A stretch of 64,000 nucleotides of DNA from Trichomonas vaginalis G3 (GCF_026262505.1 NC_067203.1:22735411-22799410); one strand, 5' to 3'. Positions 1-9,733 are shown, counted from the stretch's first letter. Made by a program: numbers and translations. Notes: generated by a model from the sequence alone, not told the origin.

Positions 1-1108
1 AAAATTTCGTAATAAAAATCCAACGGTTTTTTGAAAAAATAATCAAACTCATAATGATCGGGTTATTTAGCAATTTGAAGAGAACCATCGAAATAGAATA
101 CTTCATTGCCATTTACACACTTTAGTTTTCACGTAGATTTCCTAAGTTTATGAGAATTTAACTCAATTTCTTACAATTTTCAATTCAATCTTCTATTTTT
201 ACCATATTTTTCACCATGATAGGCAATCTATTGTTATACTGATCTTATTTGCAAGAACCATTCAATAATAAAATACTATATATTACTTAAATATCTCATA
301 TGAAAGTTATTTCATTAAAAATGCGAATGTAATCAGAGCACATGCCATAAAAAGTCAGTAATGCCTATGTATCATGTATATTTCTCAATTATAAAAGTTT
401 TAAGCATGACCTTGATATATAGAATTTCCTTTAGGCTGATTTGAATCACCTATTAATTTTTCTTCATGTTGGTTTGAATCACAAATCATTTTCTTTTGCT
501 TAACATGATATTAACATATAAATTTTATGTTCTGTTAGTTTTGAGAAATGTCATATATGAACTATGATGCTGAGATCCAGTTACACTATAAGTGCTTACA
601 TGATCTTCTTAAATATTATTTTCTCAATAAATTGAAAATTTTCAAATGAATTTTTTATTAAGTATTCCAAAATTTAAGAAGTTACATATGCGAGAGGTAT
701 AAATTTATATCTCAGAAAATCCCGAATCGGAAAATGCAAAAAAAGATTTCTTCATCGAAATTCATCTTGCTTATGTTCCTAATGCCATATAAAACAATGA
801 TATTATAATTGGACATATTTTTAGAGGTTTATTGTTTTACTTTTCAAAATAATCGATTATCCGGTAGATGAATATTTTGTTAACTTTTGACACGAAGTTT
901 GAAATTATTACCTACACATATAGATAATACTTTCTCTCTCATTGACTTATCCATTCAATTTTCTGAGATTTACCGATTTCATAGAAAAATCGAAATCACG
1001 GTAGAGCATTACAATTTTTTCAAAATTTCTTCATAACAAAATTATGAGAAAGTTGCTGCACATATATCATTAAACATTTTAAACCACTTCTTTCTTAAAA
1101 ATAAAAAC
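1..1108. other. Host intergenic region, no gene seen
   Basis: About 1.1 kb of very AT-rich DNA with no long open frame and no tRNA-like or repeat structure that I can recognise. It leads up to the initiator of the Pmp-like gene. It probably holds that gene's upstream promoter elements, but I cannot point to any beyond the initiator. Confidence 0.6.
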
Positions 1109-1113
1109 TCATT
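1109..1113 (+). promoter_or_regulatory. Initiator (Inr) of the Pmp-like gene
   Basis: TCATT fits the Trichomonas vaginalis initiator consensus TCA+1Py(T/A), with the A at 1111 as transcription start. It lies 25 bp upstream of the ATG at 1136, within the short leader lengths usual in this organism. The match is by consensus only. Confidence 0.55.
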
Positions 1114-1135
1114 GAAAAAAATAATTTTTAGCGCA

Positions 1136-3763
1136 ATGATCTTTTACCTCTTCCTTTTTTCCTTATCAATAAATCCACTGAATGCAATGTTTTCTGGACT
1201 CTCAAGAACAGAACAAGAACTTCAGTTTGTTGATTATGACAATATTCAACAAGATCTTGAAGCTGATGGCAGAATTGATACAGCAATTTCATTCGAAACA
1301 TTAGTAACTGGTACGAGAACATCCAGAAGTTACTGGAAATCACTAGTTAAAATCACAAATTCGAAGTTTCAGGATTGTTTTGCATTTGGCGTCGCTCTCA
1401 CATTTGGCTCTGGTGGCGCAGTATATGCACAGCAATCATGCTTATATATCCTCGAATCATCTTTTAATTCAAATAAAGCCGCTACGGGCGGATCCATTGC
1501 CGTTGTTAACTCAAGAAGCGTTGTAGAACAAGCTACATTTACATTTGATATTGCATATCAAAGAGCTGGCTCATTCTACGCCATATCATCTGATCAACTT
1601 TCAGAGGTTGATTCCGATGATGCTGTTATTTCACCGATTAATGAGATCTCAATGATTGATTCCTCTTTCTTCATGTGCCAGTCCAACGAACTATACGGTG
1701 CGGCCTACATCTACGGATCCACAAATACATATTTGCATAATGTCAGGTTCGAGAAATGCACAGCCAAAGCTCCATGCGGTGCCATTGCCATTTCAGAGAG
1801 TACAGCTTTCATTGATAGCTGCAAGTTCTTAGGCAATGCTTGCAATGTTCTACCGGACATTCCAAATGAGATCAACACTTTCAAATCGAAGATGATTAAC
1901 AAGCAAAAAGGTATCCCATCAGGTGGTGGTGCCATCATCTTCAGTTGCATTGACCAATCGAAACAGTTAGTTTCCCAAAATTGCTGTTTCAACGGAAATG
2001 TCGCAAACTATCCAAACTTAAACACATTCAATGGAGCTCCTTCTATTGGTAATGACATTCTCTTCCAAGGCGATGCAAAATGGCGTTCTTTCCAAGATAT
2101 ATTTTCAACAGATAAAGATAATGCAGTTGCTGTTGATACAACTAAGACATCATCTGTTACAATTGATCAATACGGAACAACTTTCCATACAGTTGATGGT
2201 GTTTGCGTGACAGAAAATGATGTTTTAGATTATCCAATTAATTCTTATGAATCAACATCAGTTGTTGAAGAGTCTTCCATTAGTTATGATCCAATTAGTT
2301 ACGCTGACAACACGGAAATCAACCAGAAACCAGATCCAGCAACTAAATTCCCTAATACTCCTGTAATTATTGGATATGTAAGTTATACATTGCATCCACA
2401 TTCACCAGAGATTCAATTTCCAACACCTGTTGAAACACCAGCATCAACTGCTTTTGAAACTCCATTTTCTACACAAGAAACAACACCATTTTTGACTGCT
2501 TTTGAAACTCCTTTTTCAACTGCATTTCAAACAGTTGGTGAAACTCCTTTTAACACTGCATTCAGCACTGCATTTGAAACACCATTTGAAACACCATTTG
2601 AAACTGCTCATGTAACTCCTTTCGAAACAGCTTTCCAAACTGCTGGTGAAACTCCTTTCATAACTGCATTCAAAACAGAGTTTGAAACTCCATTTGAAAC
2701 AGCATTTTCGACTGCTTTCGAAACACCATTCGAAACTGCTTTTATTACAGCTTTCGAAACACCATTTTCTACAGCTTTTCAAACTGCTTTCGAAACACCA
2801 TATATAAAAGCTTTTCAAACAGAATTTGAAACACCATTTAATACAGTATTTGAAACACCTTATATTACTGAGTTTGATACACCATTTGAAACTGCTTTTT
2901 CAACTGCATTCGAAACACCATTTTCTACAGCATTTGAAACAGCGTTTGAGACACCATTCATTACACCAGAAAGTTCTGCTTTGATTCCACAAACTCCATT
3001 TGAAACAGCCTTTGAAACAGCTGTTGAAACACCTTTCTCAACTGCTTTCTTAACTGAATTTGAAACTCCATTCTCAACAGCTTTCCAAACTGCTTATGAA
3101 ACTCCTTTCGAAACAGCATTTTCTACTGCATTCGAAACTGCATTTGAAACTCCATTTTCTACAGTATTCCAGACACCATATATTACTGAATTTGAAACAC
3201 CTTTCTCTACTGCATTTGAAACAGCATTTGAAACACCATTCATTACTCCAGAAAGTTCTGCTTTGATTCCAAGAACTCCTTTCGAAACAGCCTTTGAAAC
3301 AGCTTACGAAACTCCTTTCTCTACTGCTTTCGAAACTGCTTTTGAGACTCCATTTTCAACAGCATTTCAAACAGCTTTTGAAACTCCTTTCTCCACTGCT
3401 TTCAAAACTGAATTCCAAACTCCTTTCGAAACTGCTTTTTCAACAGCACATATTACACCATTTGAAACAGCATTTTCTACTTCTCATGAAACACCGTTTG
3501 GAACTGCTTTTGAAACTCCATTTTCTACTGCTTTCGAAACTGCTTTTTCAACTGCTCATGAAACACCATTTGAAACATCACATGAAACACCTTTCTCAAC
3601 AGCTTTTGAAACAGCATTTGAAACTCCATTTTCAACAGCACATATTACACCATTTGAAACAGCATTTTCAACACCATTAGTTAGTATACATATCAAGGGT
3701 ACGGAGGCACTGCGCGCCTCCTTACCCATTATATGTGAATTTGACACTTTACAAAACCGTTAA
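1136..3763 (+). pseudogene. Pmp-like surface protein, 5' part, interrupted by Polinton A
   Basis: This is the ectodomain half of a Trichomonas protein resembling chlamydial polymorphic membrane proteins (Pmp). The frame stays open from a TTG at 1112, but the first ATG is at 1136 and is followed directly by a hydrophobic signal peptide (IFYLFLFSLSINPLNA). Residues ~70-330 hold repeated GGA/GGS and FxxN-type motifs (for example GGAVYAQQSC, SSFNSN, GGAIIFSC, CFNGN), the hallmark of Pmp beta-helix repeats. From about residue 430 the protein is a long low-complexity stalk of ETPFxTAFxTAF units. Host sequence ends at 3678. The last ~28 codons and the stop come from the Polinton TIR. The product, if made, would lack the membrane anchor, which lies 21 kb away at 24596-25102. 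The stalk could be O-glycosylated given its Thr/Ser content; that is inference. Confidence 0.85.
2420..3672 (+). repeat. Coding tandem repeat of the Pmp stalk
   Basis: A degenerate array of about 12- to 30-bp units built from GAAAC(T/A)CC(A/T)TT and AC(A/T)GC(A/T)TT words. It encodes ETPFSTAF/ETAFETPF-type peptides. Third positions vary freely while the Thr-Pro-Phe and Thr-Ala-Phe pattern is kept, so the peptide is maintained rather than the DNA. Long shadow frames on both strands of this array are not genes. Confidence 0.85.
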
Positions 3764-4300
3764 CGTATATTTTACAACACAAACGACAACACTAACTTAA
3801 CCTTAAATATTTACAAAGCTGCCAACCACTTCACCTCACTAATGTAAAAAATAAACGTTCTCACTTACAAAAGTATTGCAACTCCTCCCATTGCTGTGCT
3901 TCATATAACAGCTCATAATCTTCTGACTCACTTTCTTCTTCATATAGGTCAAAATCACTGTCATAGTTTATACCTGTAAGTTTTGACAAAGCTAATGAAA
4001 CACGCTTACCGTTTGTATCATATGCTTGTATAAACTTTCCATTATGCTTGTAGTCATAAACGCTCAAACTAACTTTACCTTTTCTCCCTCGTATCTGATA
4101 GAATGTATTTTCACGAGGAACGAAGAACAAGTTCTTGAACTCATGACTAGAGATGCGAGTTTCCGAATTTTTTTAGCCCTGGGATGTCATAACCGCTGCG
4201 GTTTTGTAAAATTTGGGATAAATTTTGACAATCCATTTTTTGTGGGATGTACGTTTATATTAATTTGCTCGGCGTTTGCCGAGCTATTGTACAATCCTAC

Positions 4301-4784
4301 TCGAATTCATTACGCAGCCCTGGTCACTCAAAGGCCAGGGCATACAATTACAAAATAGTAGAGTGAGACTCTTCTAATTTCTTCCAATCACAAGGAAGAT
4401 CTTAGAAGAGCCTCACTCTACTCGAACACATTACGCAGCCCTGGTCACTCAAAGGCCAGGGCATACAATTACAAAATAGTAGAGTGAGACTCTTCTAATT
4501 TCTTCCAATCACAAGGAAGATCTTAGAAGAGCCTCACTCTACTCGAATTCATTACGCAGCCCTGGTCACTCAAAGGCCAGGGCATACAATTACAAAATAG
4601 TAGAGTGAGACTCTTCTAATTTCTTCCAATCACAAGGAAGATCTTAGAAGAGCCTCACTCTACTCGAACACATTACGCAGCCCTGGTCACTCAAAGGCCA
4701 GGGCATACAATTACAAAATAGTAGAGTGAGACTCTTCTAATTTCTTCCAATCACAAGGAAGATCTTAGAAGAGCCTCACTCTAC
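4301..4784. repeat. 121-bp tandem repeat, four units, each with two hairpins
   Basis: Four units start at 4301, 4422, 4543 and 4664; a fifth start at 4785 is quickly lost. Units alternate between TCGAATTCATTACG and TCGAACACATTACG, so the true period is a 242-bp dimer. Each unit holds a short hairpin with arms GCCCTGG/CCAGGGC and a longer one with ~26-bp arms beginning AGAGTGAG and ending CTCACTCT with about three mismatches. Confidence 0.9.
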
Positions 4785-4803
4785 TCGAACACATTACGCA
4801 GCT

Positions 4804-5110
4804 CCTGCTCAACAATGAGCAGGTCTTACCACTTTGAGAGGCTTTCGTTCGAGTTCTGATGCAGATCCCAACGCGAGCGAGAGTCTCTCAAGCAAGCTTC
4901 TAATTCGTAGCTAGAGTTTCACTCTTATGAACTGGCAGCCAATTTGAGAGACTTTCGCTCGAGATCTAATGAAAAATCAGAACTCGGCCAAAAATTGCCC
5001 AAACAGGCTTGTAATTCGTAGCTATAGTATTGATCGTATGGATGTGTTGCCAATATGAGAGACTTTCGCTCGATGTCTGATATTGCATCAGACATCGAGC
5101 GAAAGTCACT
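4804..5110. repeat. Second hairpin repeat set, ~110-bp period
   Basis: After a small hairpin (arms CCTGCTCA/TGAGCAGG) come three units with GAGAG(G/A)CTTTCG(T/C)TCGA at about 4835, 4945 and 5056. In the first and third units this pairs with a complementary copy nearby (the third reads CTTTCGCTCGATGTCTGAT and its complement). In the second unit the pairing is degenerate. AATTCGTAGCTA recurs between units. Confidence 0.75.
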
Positions 5111-5920
5111 CAAAACAGCTTAGACATGTCTATTTTGACGGCATTAAATGATTTCATAGGAAATGTCTCAGTTGTTAATTAAGTTCACGTGAGCTTTTAT
5201 GAATGAAAATAAGTAAAAAAAAGAATTTTCTCAAAAAAAATTGTGTACGCATTGAAATTTTTATCTATAAATTTAGATATGTCATCAATAATATAATATA
5301 ATTTTAAATTCGTGGAGTACACTTGGGATAATTGAATATGGGCTACCCCATCCCAACCTCTCAAACTTCCTCTGAATTTGGACAAGGTATCCCAATCCCA
5401 AAGACCTATCTGAATAAAATGAAATAAGTATATTATATATATTATTTATTTGCTAATAATGAGCATAAATCGCTAAAATTATGAAGAAATTAAAAATTAA
5501 AAATTAAAATTAGAAAAAAATGTTGATTTAATGAGAGAATATTGTATAAAAATAGAATTATTAGCTAAAATACGTATTAATTTTATGATATTTCAATCAC
5601 ATTAACGAAAATCGCCCATTTTTAATTCAAATGGGCGGGAAAAAAAATAAAATTCCAAAAAAAATTGAATTGGGGAAACGATAGGGGACGGGATATGAGA
5701 AACCCCATATGTTTGGGAATTTTTCGCATCACTACTCATGACCGTTGTAGTTTGTTATCTCAATAGTTTTCGTCATTTATATAAAAATAAAATAAAAAAT
5801 AAACTTAAAAATTAATGATATCACCACTCCCACACGTATGAAAACATAGCACAAAAATAAATTTAGGTGAAGTGATGAAATCTCACCTCTTTTTTCACCC
5901 GGTTTTCTACCCTGTTGAAT

Positions 5921-6448
5921 TCATTGCTTTATAACTCTCTTCCTTGGTTTCTTTTTAGTTGCTTTCTTCACGTCTGTGTCCAACTTGACTGTCTTTCTTC
6001 TTCGTCCATAATGATACCAGTTACTTCCACCAGTCAATGGGTCAAATGGTCTTTCGTAAGGGTTTCCATACATTCCATAGGGACCATACGGAAGAACTAC
6101 TAGTGGAGAAGAAACATTTTCTTTAGTTCCATCGACTCTATTTAAATGCATTGTTTCACCTTTCATCTGGTCATTAAAGTCTTTTGCGTGTTTTGCAAAC
6201 TCATCGTCCTTTCCTAAAGCATTTTCTGACTCAGTCGCAACCAAATTGGATGCTTTATTTATGAGCCCTATTTTATTTAATCTTAACTTCTTTGCAACCC
6301 AGCCTCCAATCTTCCCTTTATTTGCATCTAATGTCTTCGAAACCCTTCCTCCACTCATTTTATTTACTGCGTCATAAGCTCCAAGTGCTTTTGCTCCAAA
6401 TGCTAATGCTTTTGTTCCCATTGCGCCTAAAGCTGCCCAAGCTACCAT
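5921..6448 (-). CDS. Small basic Polinton protein, candidate minor virion protein
   Basis: A 175-aa protein. The first ~25 residues are rich in Ala and Gly and hydrophobic (WAALGAMGTKALAFGAKAL), and the last ~30 are strongly basic (RRRKTVKL, KKATKKKPRKR). A Gly/Pro/Tyr-rich patch lies before the basic tail. It is the last of three genes running the same way (6674-7555, 6449-6673, 5921-6448) with no gap between them. A membrane-active or DNA-condensing virion protein would fit its composition and its place beside capsid genes, but I recognise no family. Confidence 0.6.
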   Translation of the reverse strand: MVAWAALGAMGTKALAFGAKALGAYDAVNKMSGGRVSKTLDANKGKIGGWVAKKLRLNKIGLINKASNLVATESENALGKDDEFAKHAKDFNDQMKGETMHLNRVDGTKENVSSPLVVLPYGPYGMYGNPYERPFDPLTGGSNWYHYGRRRKTVKLDTDVKKATKKKPRKRVIKQ

Positions 6449-6673
6449 TTACACCATATTAAAATCATCTCTCTTCAATATTATCTCATAAAAGTTCTCG
6501 TTACTGGAGAAAATCAATGAAACATAAGCGTTCTCACGGGCTTCGCCCTCACCGCTTTGCGGTCTATCTAACTTATTTCTTATATCATCTATACGCTTCA
6601 AAATGTCTGAACAATTGCTAACATCTTCTACAACAATTATTTCATCATGAATGACCTTCAAAAACAAACTCAT
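6449..6673 (-). CDS. 74-aa Polinton protein of unknown function
   Basis: A small acidic protein starting MSLFLKVIHDE. It sits exactly between its two neighbours: its stop abuts the next start and its start abuts the previous stop, an unusually tight fit. I recognise no domain. A predicted alternation of strand and helix with a charged middle (ILKRIDDIRNKLD) is all that can be seen. The tight packing suggests co-evolution with the 294-aa gene upstream. Confidence 0.5.
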   Translation of the reverse strand: MSLFLKVIHDEIIVVEDVSNCSDILKRIDDIRNKLDRPQSGEGEARENAYVSLIFSSNENFYEIILKRDDFNMV

Positions 6674-7555
6674 TTAATATGCTATTAAAATCATCTCAAT
6701 AATGAGTCCATCCTTTCCGTCTTTAGGTAGCACAACATCTTTCATTGAAGAAGGTTCGACAAGTCTTATGTTAAACTTACTGACAAAGTTTGTTATACTA
6801 TAATGCTTCGGTGGCGAATACATATAGTTTGAAAGACATAGTATAGATTCTTCAGCAAATTCACTTATACTGGATTTTATAACAATGTTCTCACGAGACC
6901 AAATACCACCAATTGACAATCTTGTAAGCAATCCTGCTGAACCTTCTACTGTAAACGTCGATGGTAACATTCCACGAAGGTCATCTATTGACATCGTTGA
7001 GTCACTGTATTTAAATATTTTCTTAAAGCAATCGTCATTATCTAACCATGCAATAGCTTTGATGTTTTCATTCGAATATACATCTGCTTCATTAAATGTA
7101 AAACCTGACTTCTTTGCAGAGACGACTTTAAAATCTATTGAGTTTGTTTCAAAATTATATGCTATGGTAACTTCTGAAGGTAATGGATGCCCTTCCGCAG
7201 TCAGTTGTTCTCTCACTACCGTTTGAAGCTTTGTATTAAAAACTTTCATGTCATCTCCTGTGTCTAGGTTCACATACACAGCAACAGGAAAACTATCTTG
7301 CTTCTTTGTTTCATCATTATACCTCAAAACATTAAAGTTCTTCAATAATATTGTTCTTCCTGCTGGAATACTTCTAACTTGTCTTATTTCAATAGCTTTC
7401 TCACCTCCTACATACTCTACCCAGTGTCTTGGATATTCATAAGTATACTGACTTTCTTGAATTTTGGTTGGTTTCATCATAACATGTTCATAGTATATCT
7501 TTATACTCTTGTCAGTTAGACTCGGTGCTATGTTCTGAATATTTCTGACTTGCAT
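6674..7555 (-). CDS. 294-aa candidate jelly-roll capsid protein
   Basis: The start is taken as the ATG at 7555 (MQVRNIQNIAP), because the ORF upstream of it overlaps the divergent ATPase gene at 7572; only 16 bp separate the two starts. The protein is beta-rich in appearance. Its C-terminus (FNIRLVE...VVLP...LIIEMILI) resembles the closing strands of the penton-like protein at 9694-10458 (FRLVDFQGEPVELKAPV). I infer a second jelly-roll capsid protein, perhaps filling the major capsid role in this element, where I find no classical double-jelly-roll protein. Confidence 0.45.
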   Translation of the reverse strand: MQVRNIQNIAPSLTDKSIKIYYEHVMMKPTKIQESQYTYEYPRHWVEYVGGEKAIEIRQVRSIPAGRTILLKNFNVLRYNDETKKQDSFPVAVYVNLDTGDDMKVFNTKLQTVVREQLTAEGHPLPSEVTIAYNFETNSIDFKVVSAKKSGFTFNEADVYSNENIKAIAWLDNDDCFKKIFKYSDSTMSIDDLRGMLPSTFTVEGSAGLLTRLSIGGIWSRENIVIKSSISEFAEESILCLSNYMYSPPKHYSITNFVSKFNIRLVEPSSMKDVVLPKDGKDGLIIEMILIAY

Positions 7556-7571
7556 TTTTAATGGAGATAAA

Positions 7572-8459
7572 ATGAAGCATTTAATACATGACGTAGATGA
7601 AGACATGAATGAAACTACAGACAAACTTAACTCTTCTCTCATTCTTCCTTTCAGTAAGGACTATGAGTTCTGTTCAAATGGTGTGTATTTCTATTGTGGA
7701 AAGATGGGTTCAGGTAAGACATTTAACCTCATTCGTCATATACTCATAACAGAGCGTTTAGGAAACGACTCTTACTATGACCAAATCATTATATCAGCAA
7801 CTTCAGACTCTATGGACTCAACAGCGAAAACATTTATGTCAAAAGTTCAAGCCTCTGTCGTTAAAGTTCCAGACAGTGAACTCATTGAATTTCTTCAACG
7901 TTACATTCGACGTAAGAGGAAATATTATGCCATCGTAGAGTTCATACAGTCAGGAATGCAAAAGACTTCTGAGGAGATGGAAAGAATTATTGACAAACAC
8001 CACTTACGTCAGTACTCAGGAGTTTACGATATGAAACGACTGACAAACTACATTCTATCAAAACTTTCAAAATACCCCTTCAAAAAATATCCTTCAAACA
8101 CTCTGCTCGTTTGCGACGACTTCGCCGGAAAAGGTTTAGTTTCAAAGCCTGGCTCACCATTAGCTAACATCATTACTAAAGTCAGACATTACCACTTAAC
8201 TGTAGCAATACTTATGCAAACATGGAGGTTTTTAGCTTTAAACATAAAACGTCTCATAACTGACTTCGTTATCTTTCAAGGTTTCTCACGTTATGATATT
8301 GAACTCATTTGGAAACAGTCAGGTATAACATTACCTTTTGAAGAAATTTGGGAAGCATATAAGTCTCTCATCTCTCCTCGTTCATACCTTGAGGTTCATA
8401 TCATGACTAATACCATTAAAGTCAAAAATATTCCATGGGAACGACCAACATTGTTTTAA
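7572..8459 (+). CDS. A32/FtsK-HerA-type DNA packaging ATPase
   Basis: A 295-aa ATPase expected to pump the element's DNA into its capsid, as in Polintons, virophages and poxviruses (A32). A Walker A motif, GKMGSGKT, lies near residue 47 after a short beta strand, and a Walker B, LLVCDDFAG, near residue 180. A QTWRF-type segment follows, where the family has its sensor residues. The gene starts 16 bp from the divergent capsid gene, and its stop overlaps the stop of the convergent gene at 8456 by four bases. The frame is open throughout. Confidence 0.88.
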   Translation: MKHLIHDVDEDMNETTDKLNSSLILPFSKDYEFCSNGVYFYCGKMGSGKTFNLIRHILITERLGNDSYYDQIIISATSDSMDSTAKTFMSKVQASVVKVPDSELIEFLQRYIRRKRKYYAIVEFIQSGMQKTSEEMERIIDKHHLRQYSGVYDMKRLTNYILSKLSKYPFKKYPSNTLLVCDDFAGKGLVSKPGSPLANIITKVRHYHLTVAILMQTWRFLALNIKRLITDFVIFQGFSRYDIELIWKQSGITLPFEEIWEAYKSLISPRSYLEVHIMTNTIKVKNIPWERPTLF

Positions 8460-8848
8460 AGTTTAACCTTCAATTGACTGATGGTAAACAAATTCCATGC
8501 ATCTCTGTCGCCATTTCTGTTAATATTTTTGCTGTCATTCATATCATCCACTTCTCCATCCGTTAGCTTTTGAGGATATGCGTTAGAATAGCTGTTCTTA
8601 AATGAAGGCTTTTCACCTTTGAGAGCATAAACTCTATAACTTTCTGCATACTTTATGTTTGAACCTCCTGAGCCATCATTGACATAAATTTTTATAGGCT
8701 TCCACCCTTTGTTCATGTTCCTGCTTCTTCCCTTAGCTCTTTTGTTCAGTAGTTCTACATCTTTATACACAGCACCTGTCTCAGTGAATTCAACAATATT
8801 TTCATTCGTTAGCTTTACATTCAAACCCTTGTCGAGTATATTGCTCAT
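8456..8848 (-). CDS. Capsid-associated protein with Asp-Gly-Gly motif, homologue of the B/C 299-aa protein
   Basis: The start is set at MSNILDK (8848), not the longer frame that overlaps the divergent gene at 8883. The segment IKIYVNDGSG...YAESYRVYALKG...NAYP aligns with [11 protein letters not shown]...[11 protein letters not shown]...NERYP in the 299-aa proteins of elements B and C. That shared domain is the reason to link them. The 130-aa protein here is much shorter than those. Function is unknown; its place next to the ATPase suggests a structural or packaging role. Confidence 0.55.
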   Translation of the reverse strand: MSNILDKGLNVKLTNENIVEFTETGAVYKDVELLNKRAKGRSRNMNKGWKPIKIYVNDGSGGSNIKYAESYRVYALKGEKPSFKNSYSNAYPQKLTDGEVDDMNDSKNINRNGDRDAWNLFTISQLKVKL

Positions 8849-8882
8849 TTCATACATATAAAAGGTTTTTATTCTATATGAA

Positions 8883-9497
8883 ATGAGAAGCAAATCCATC
8901 TTAGCTGGTGCCGTTAATGTTCCAATTGAACCAACATCAAATGTTGACTCACGAACGACAAACAATATTGTCATAAAGAACTATAGTTCAGAGTGTTTGA
9001 AAGAAAAAGAACCAGAACTTAAGTCGGTGAATTTAAACACAGCTTCAAACGCTAACGCTACATCAGATGTTAAGTTAGAGTATCCACCACTGGACCAAAT
9101 TCTTTCAAGAGAAGCCAACGACAACCCTTACACAAATGTTCAAACAAATCCTTCAGATAACGTAGACCATTACCTTCTTCAGTTATACCAAACAATTTTA
9201 CTCAAAGACGATAAGAAACTTTTGACAAATCTTATAAGTAAGAACCAAATAATTCTAACAAAGGAGGACCTTGAAAATGTTATATCACGAATAACAGGGA
9301 AACAATGTGTCATTGACTATCTCGACCCTGAAATCGAATGCTGTGGTCAAACTCCACTATTCATGAAAATAGGTAACATCCGCATCATTGAAACACCAGG
9401 AACTACAGGAGTTGAGTTTAAGTATAAATATTCGAATGAATATACAAAACTTTCAACAGAATATAAACTTTGTTTGAAATATGTTTTAGTAAATTAA
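8883..9497 (+). CDS. Conserved Polinton protein, CCG-motif family
   Basis: A 204-aa protein with a variable, polar N-terminal half and a conserved C-terminal ~110 residues. It shares with the 223-aa proteins of elements B and C the pattern LxxLYxxI, then LIxxxxxIILxxExLxxVI, an ECCG (DEVSCCG in B) motif, and a final EYKxxLKYxxV segment. The gene diverges from 8456-8848 and overlaps the convergent 79-aa gene by four bases at the stops; the B and C homologues show the same convergent overlap. Function is unknown. Conservation between otherwise very different Polintons argues for a core virion role. Confidence 0.6.
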   Translation: MRSKSILAGAVNVPIEPTSNVDSRTTNNIVIKNYSSECLKEKEPELKSVNLNTASNANATSDVKLEYPPLDQILSREANDNPYTNVQTNPSDNVDHYLLQLYQTILLKDDKKLLTNLISKNQIILTKEDLENVISRITGKQCVIDYLDPEIECCGQTPLFMKIGNIRIIETPGTTGVEFKYKYSNEYTKLSTEYKLCLKYVLVN

Positions 9498-9733
9498 AGC
9501 AATTTGTAATATCTGTCCAAAACTTCTTCAACACTATTGAACTCATCTTCATAATGCAAACCTAATCTTATTGACTTGGTGCAGTTTTCACTAACATAAT
9601 ATTTTTCTGTTCTCTTGACTGACATAACTAACTCATTTGTTTCATCAAACAGCAACAACCAAAGTTCATGACCTAATACATAACATTCATACTTTATATT
9701 TTTAGCTCTGAGTTCTCTTGTAAGCTGTTGCAT
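9494..9733 (-). CDS. 79-aa Polinton protein of unknown function
   Basis: A small protein starting MQQLTREL, predicted alpha/beta, with a Trp-Leu-Leu-Leu core (HELWLLLFDE). Its start overlaps the end of the penton-like gene by about 40 bases, and its stop overlaps the convergent 204-aa gene. That makes it part of the same minus-strand transcription unit as the penton gene. I recognise no family. Confidence 0.5.
   Translation of the reverse strand: MQQLTRELRAKNIKYECYVLGHELWLLLFDETNELVMSVKRTEKYYVSENCTKSIRLGLHYEDEFNSVEEVLDRYYKLL

Larger units (their letters stand above)
4148..5733. mobile_element. Non-autonomous DNA transposon (MULE-like) nested in the Polinton TIR
   Basis: The comparison of the two Polinton TIRs shows a 1586-bp insertion flanked by a perfect 9-bp duplication, ACTCATGAC (4139-4147 and 5734-5742). 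Its ends share only a short inverted repeat of about ten bases, AG(A/T)GATGCGA. No transposase frame is present. A 9-bp target duplication is typical of Mutator-like elements, and T. vaginalis is known to carry MULEs; the family assignment rests on that. The interior holds two sets of tandem hairpin repeats (4301-4784 and about 4830-5110) and then about 600 bp of AT-rich sequence with no gene. Confidence 0.7.
3679..5779. repeat. Polinton A left TIR, split by a nested transposon
   Basis: The left terminal inverted repeat is 3679-4147 plus 5743-5779, together 506 bp, matching the complement of 24090-24595 along its length by eye. The two parts are separated by the insertion at 4148-5733. A 12-bp-arm near-palindrome lies 18 bp from the tip (3697-3727). 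The TIR carries a copy of the 106-aa TIR gene on the minus strand, which the nested insertion interrupts. Confidence 0.9.

Noticed and set aside
2516-2818. Antisense 100-codon frame in the Pmp stalk and similar plus-strand shadow frames at 3060-3680
   Set aside because: They are by-products of the ETPFxTAF coding repeat; composition is low-complexity and no start context is seen.
4026-4358. 110-codon plus-strand frame crossing the TIR into the nested transposon
   Set aside because: It is antisense to the TIR gene and spans the insertion junction, so it cannot be an ancestral gene.
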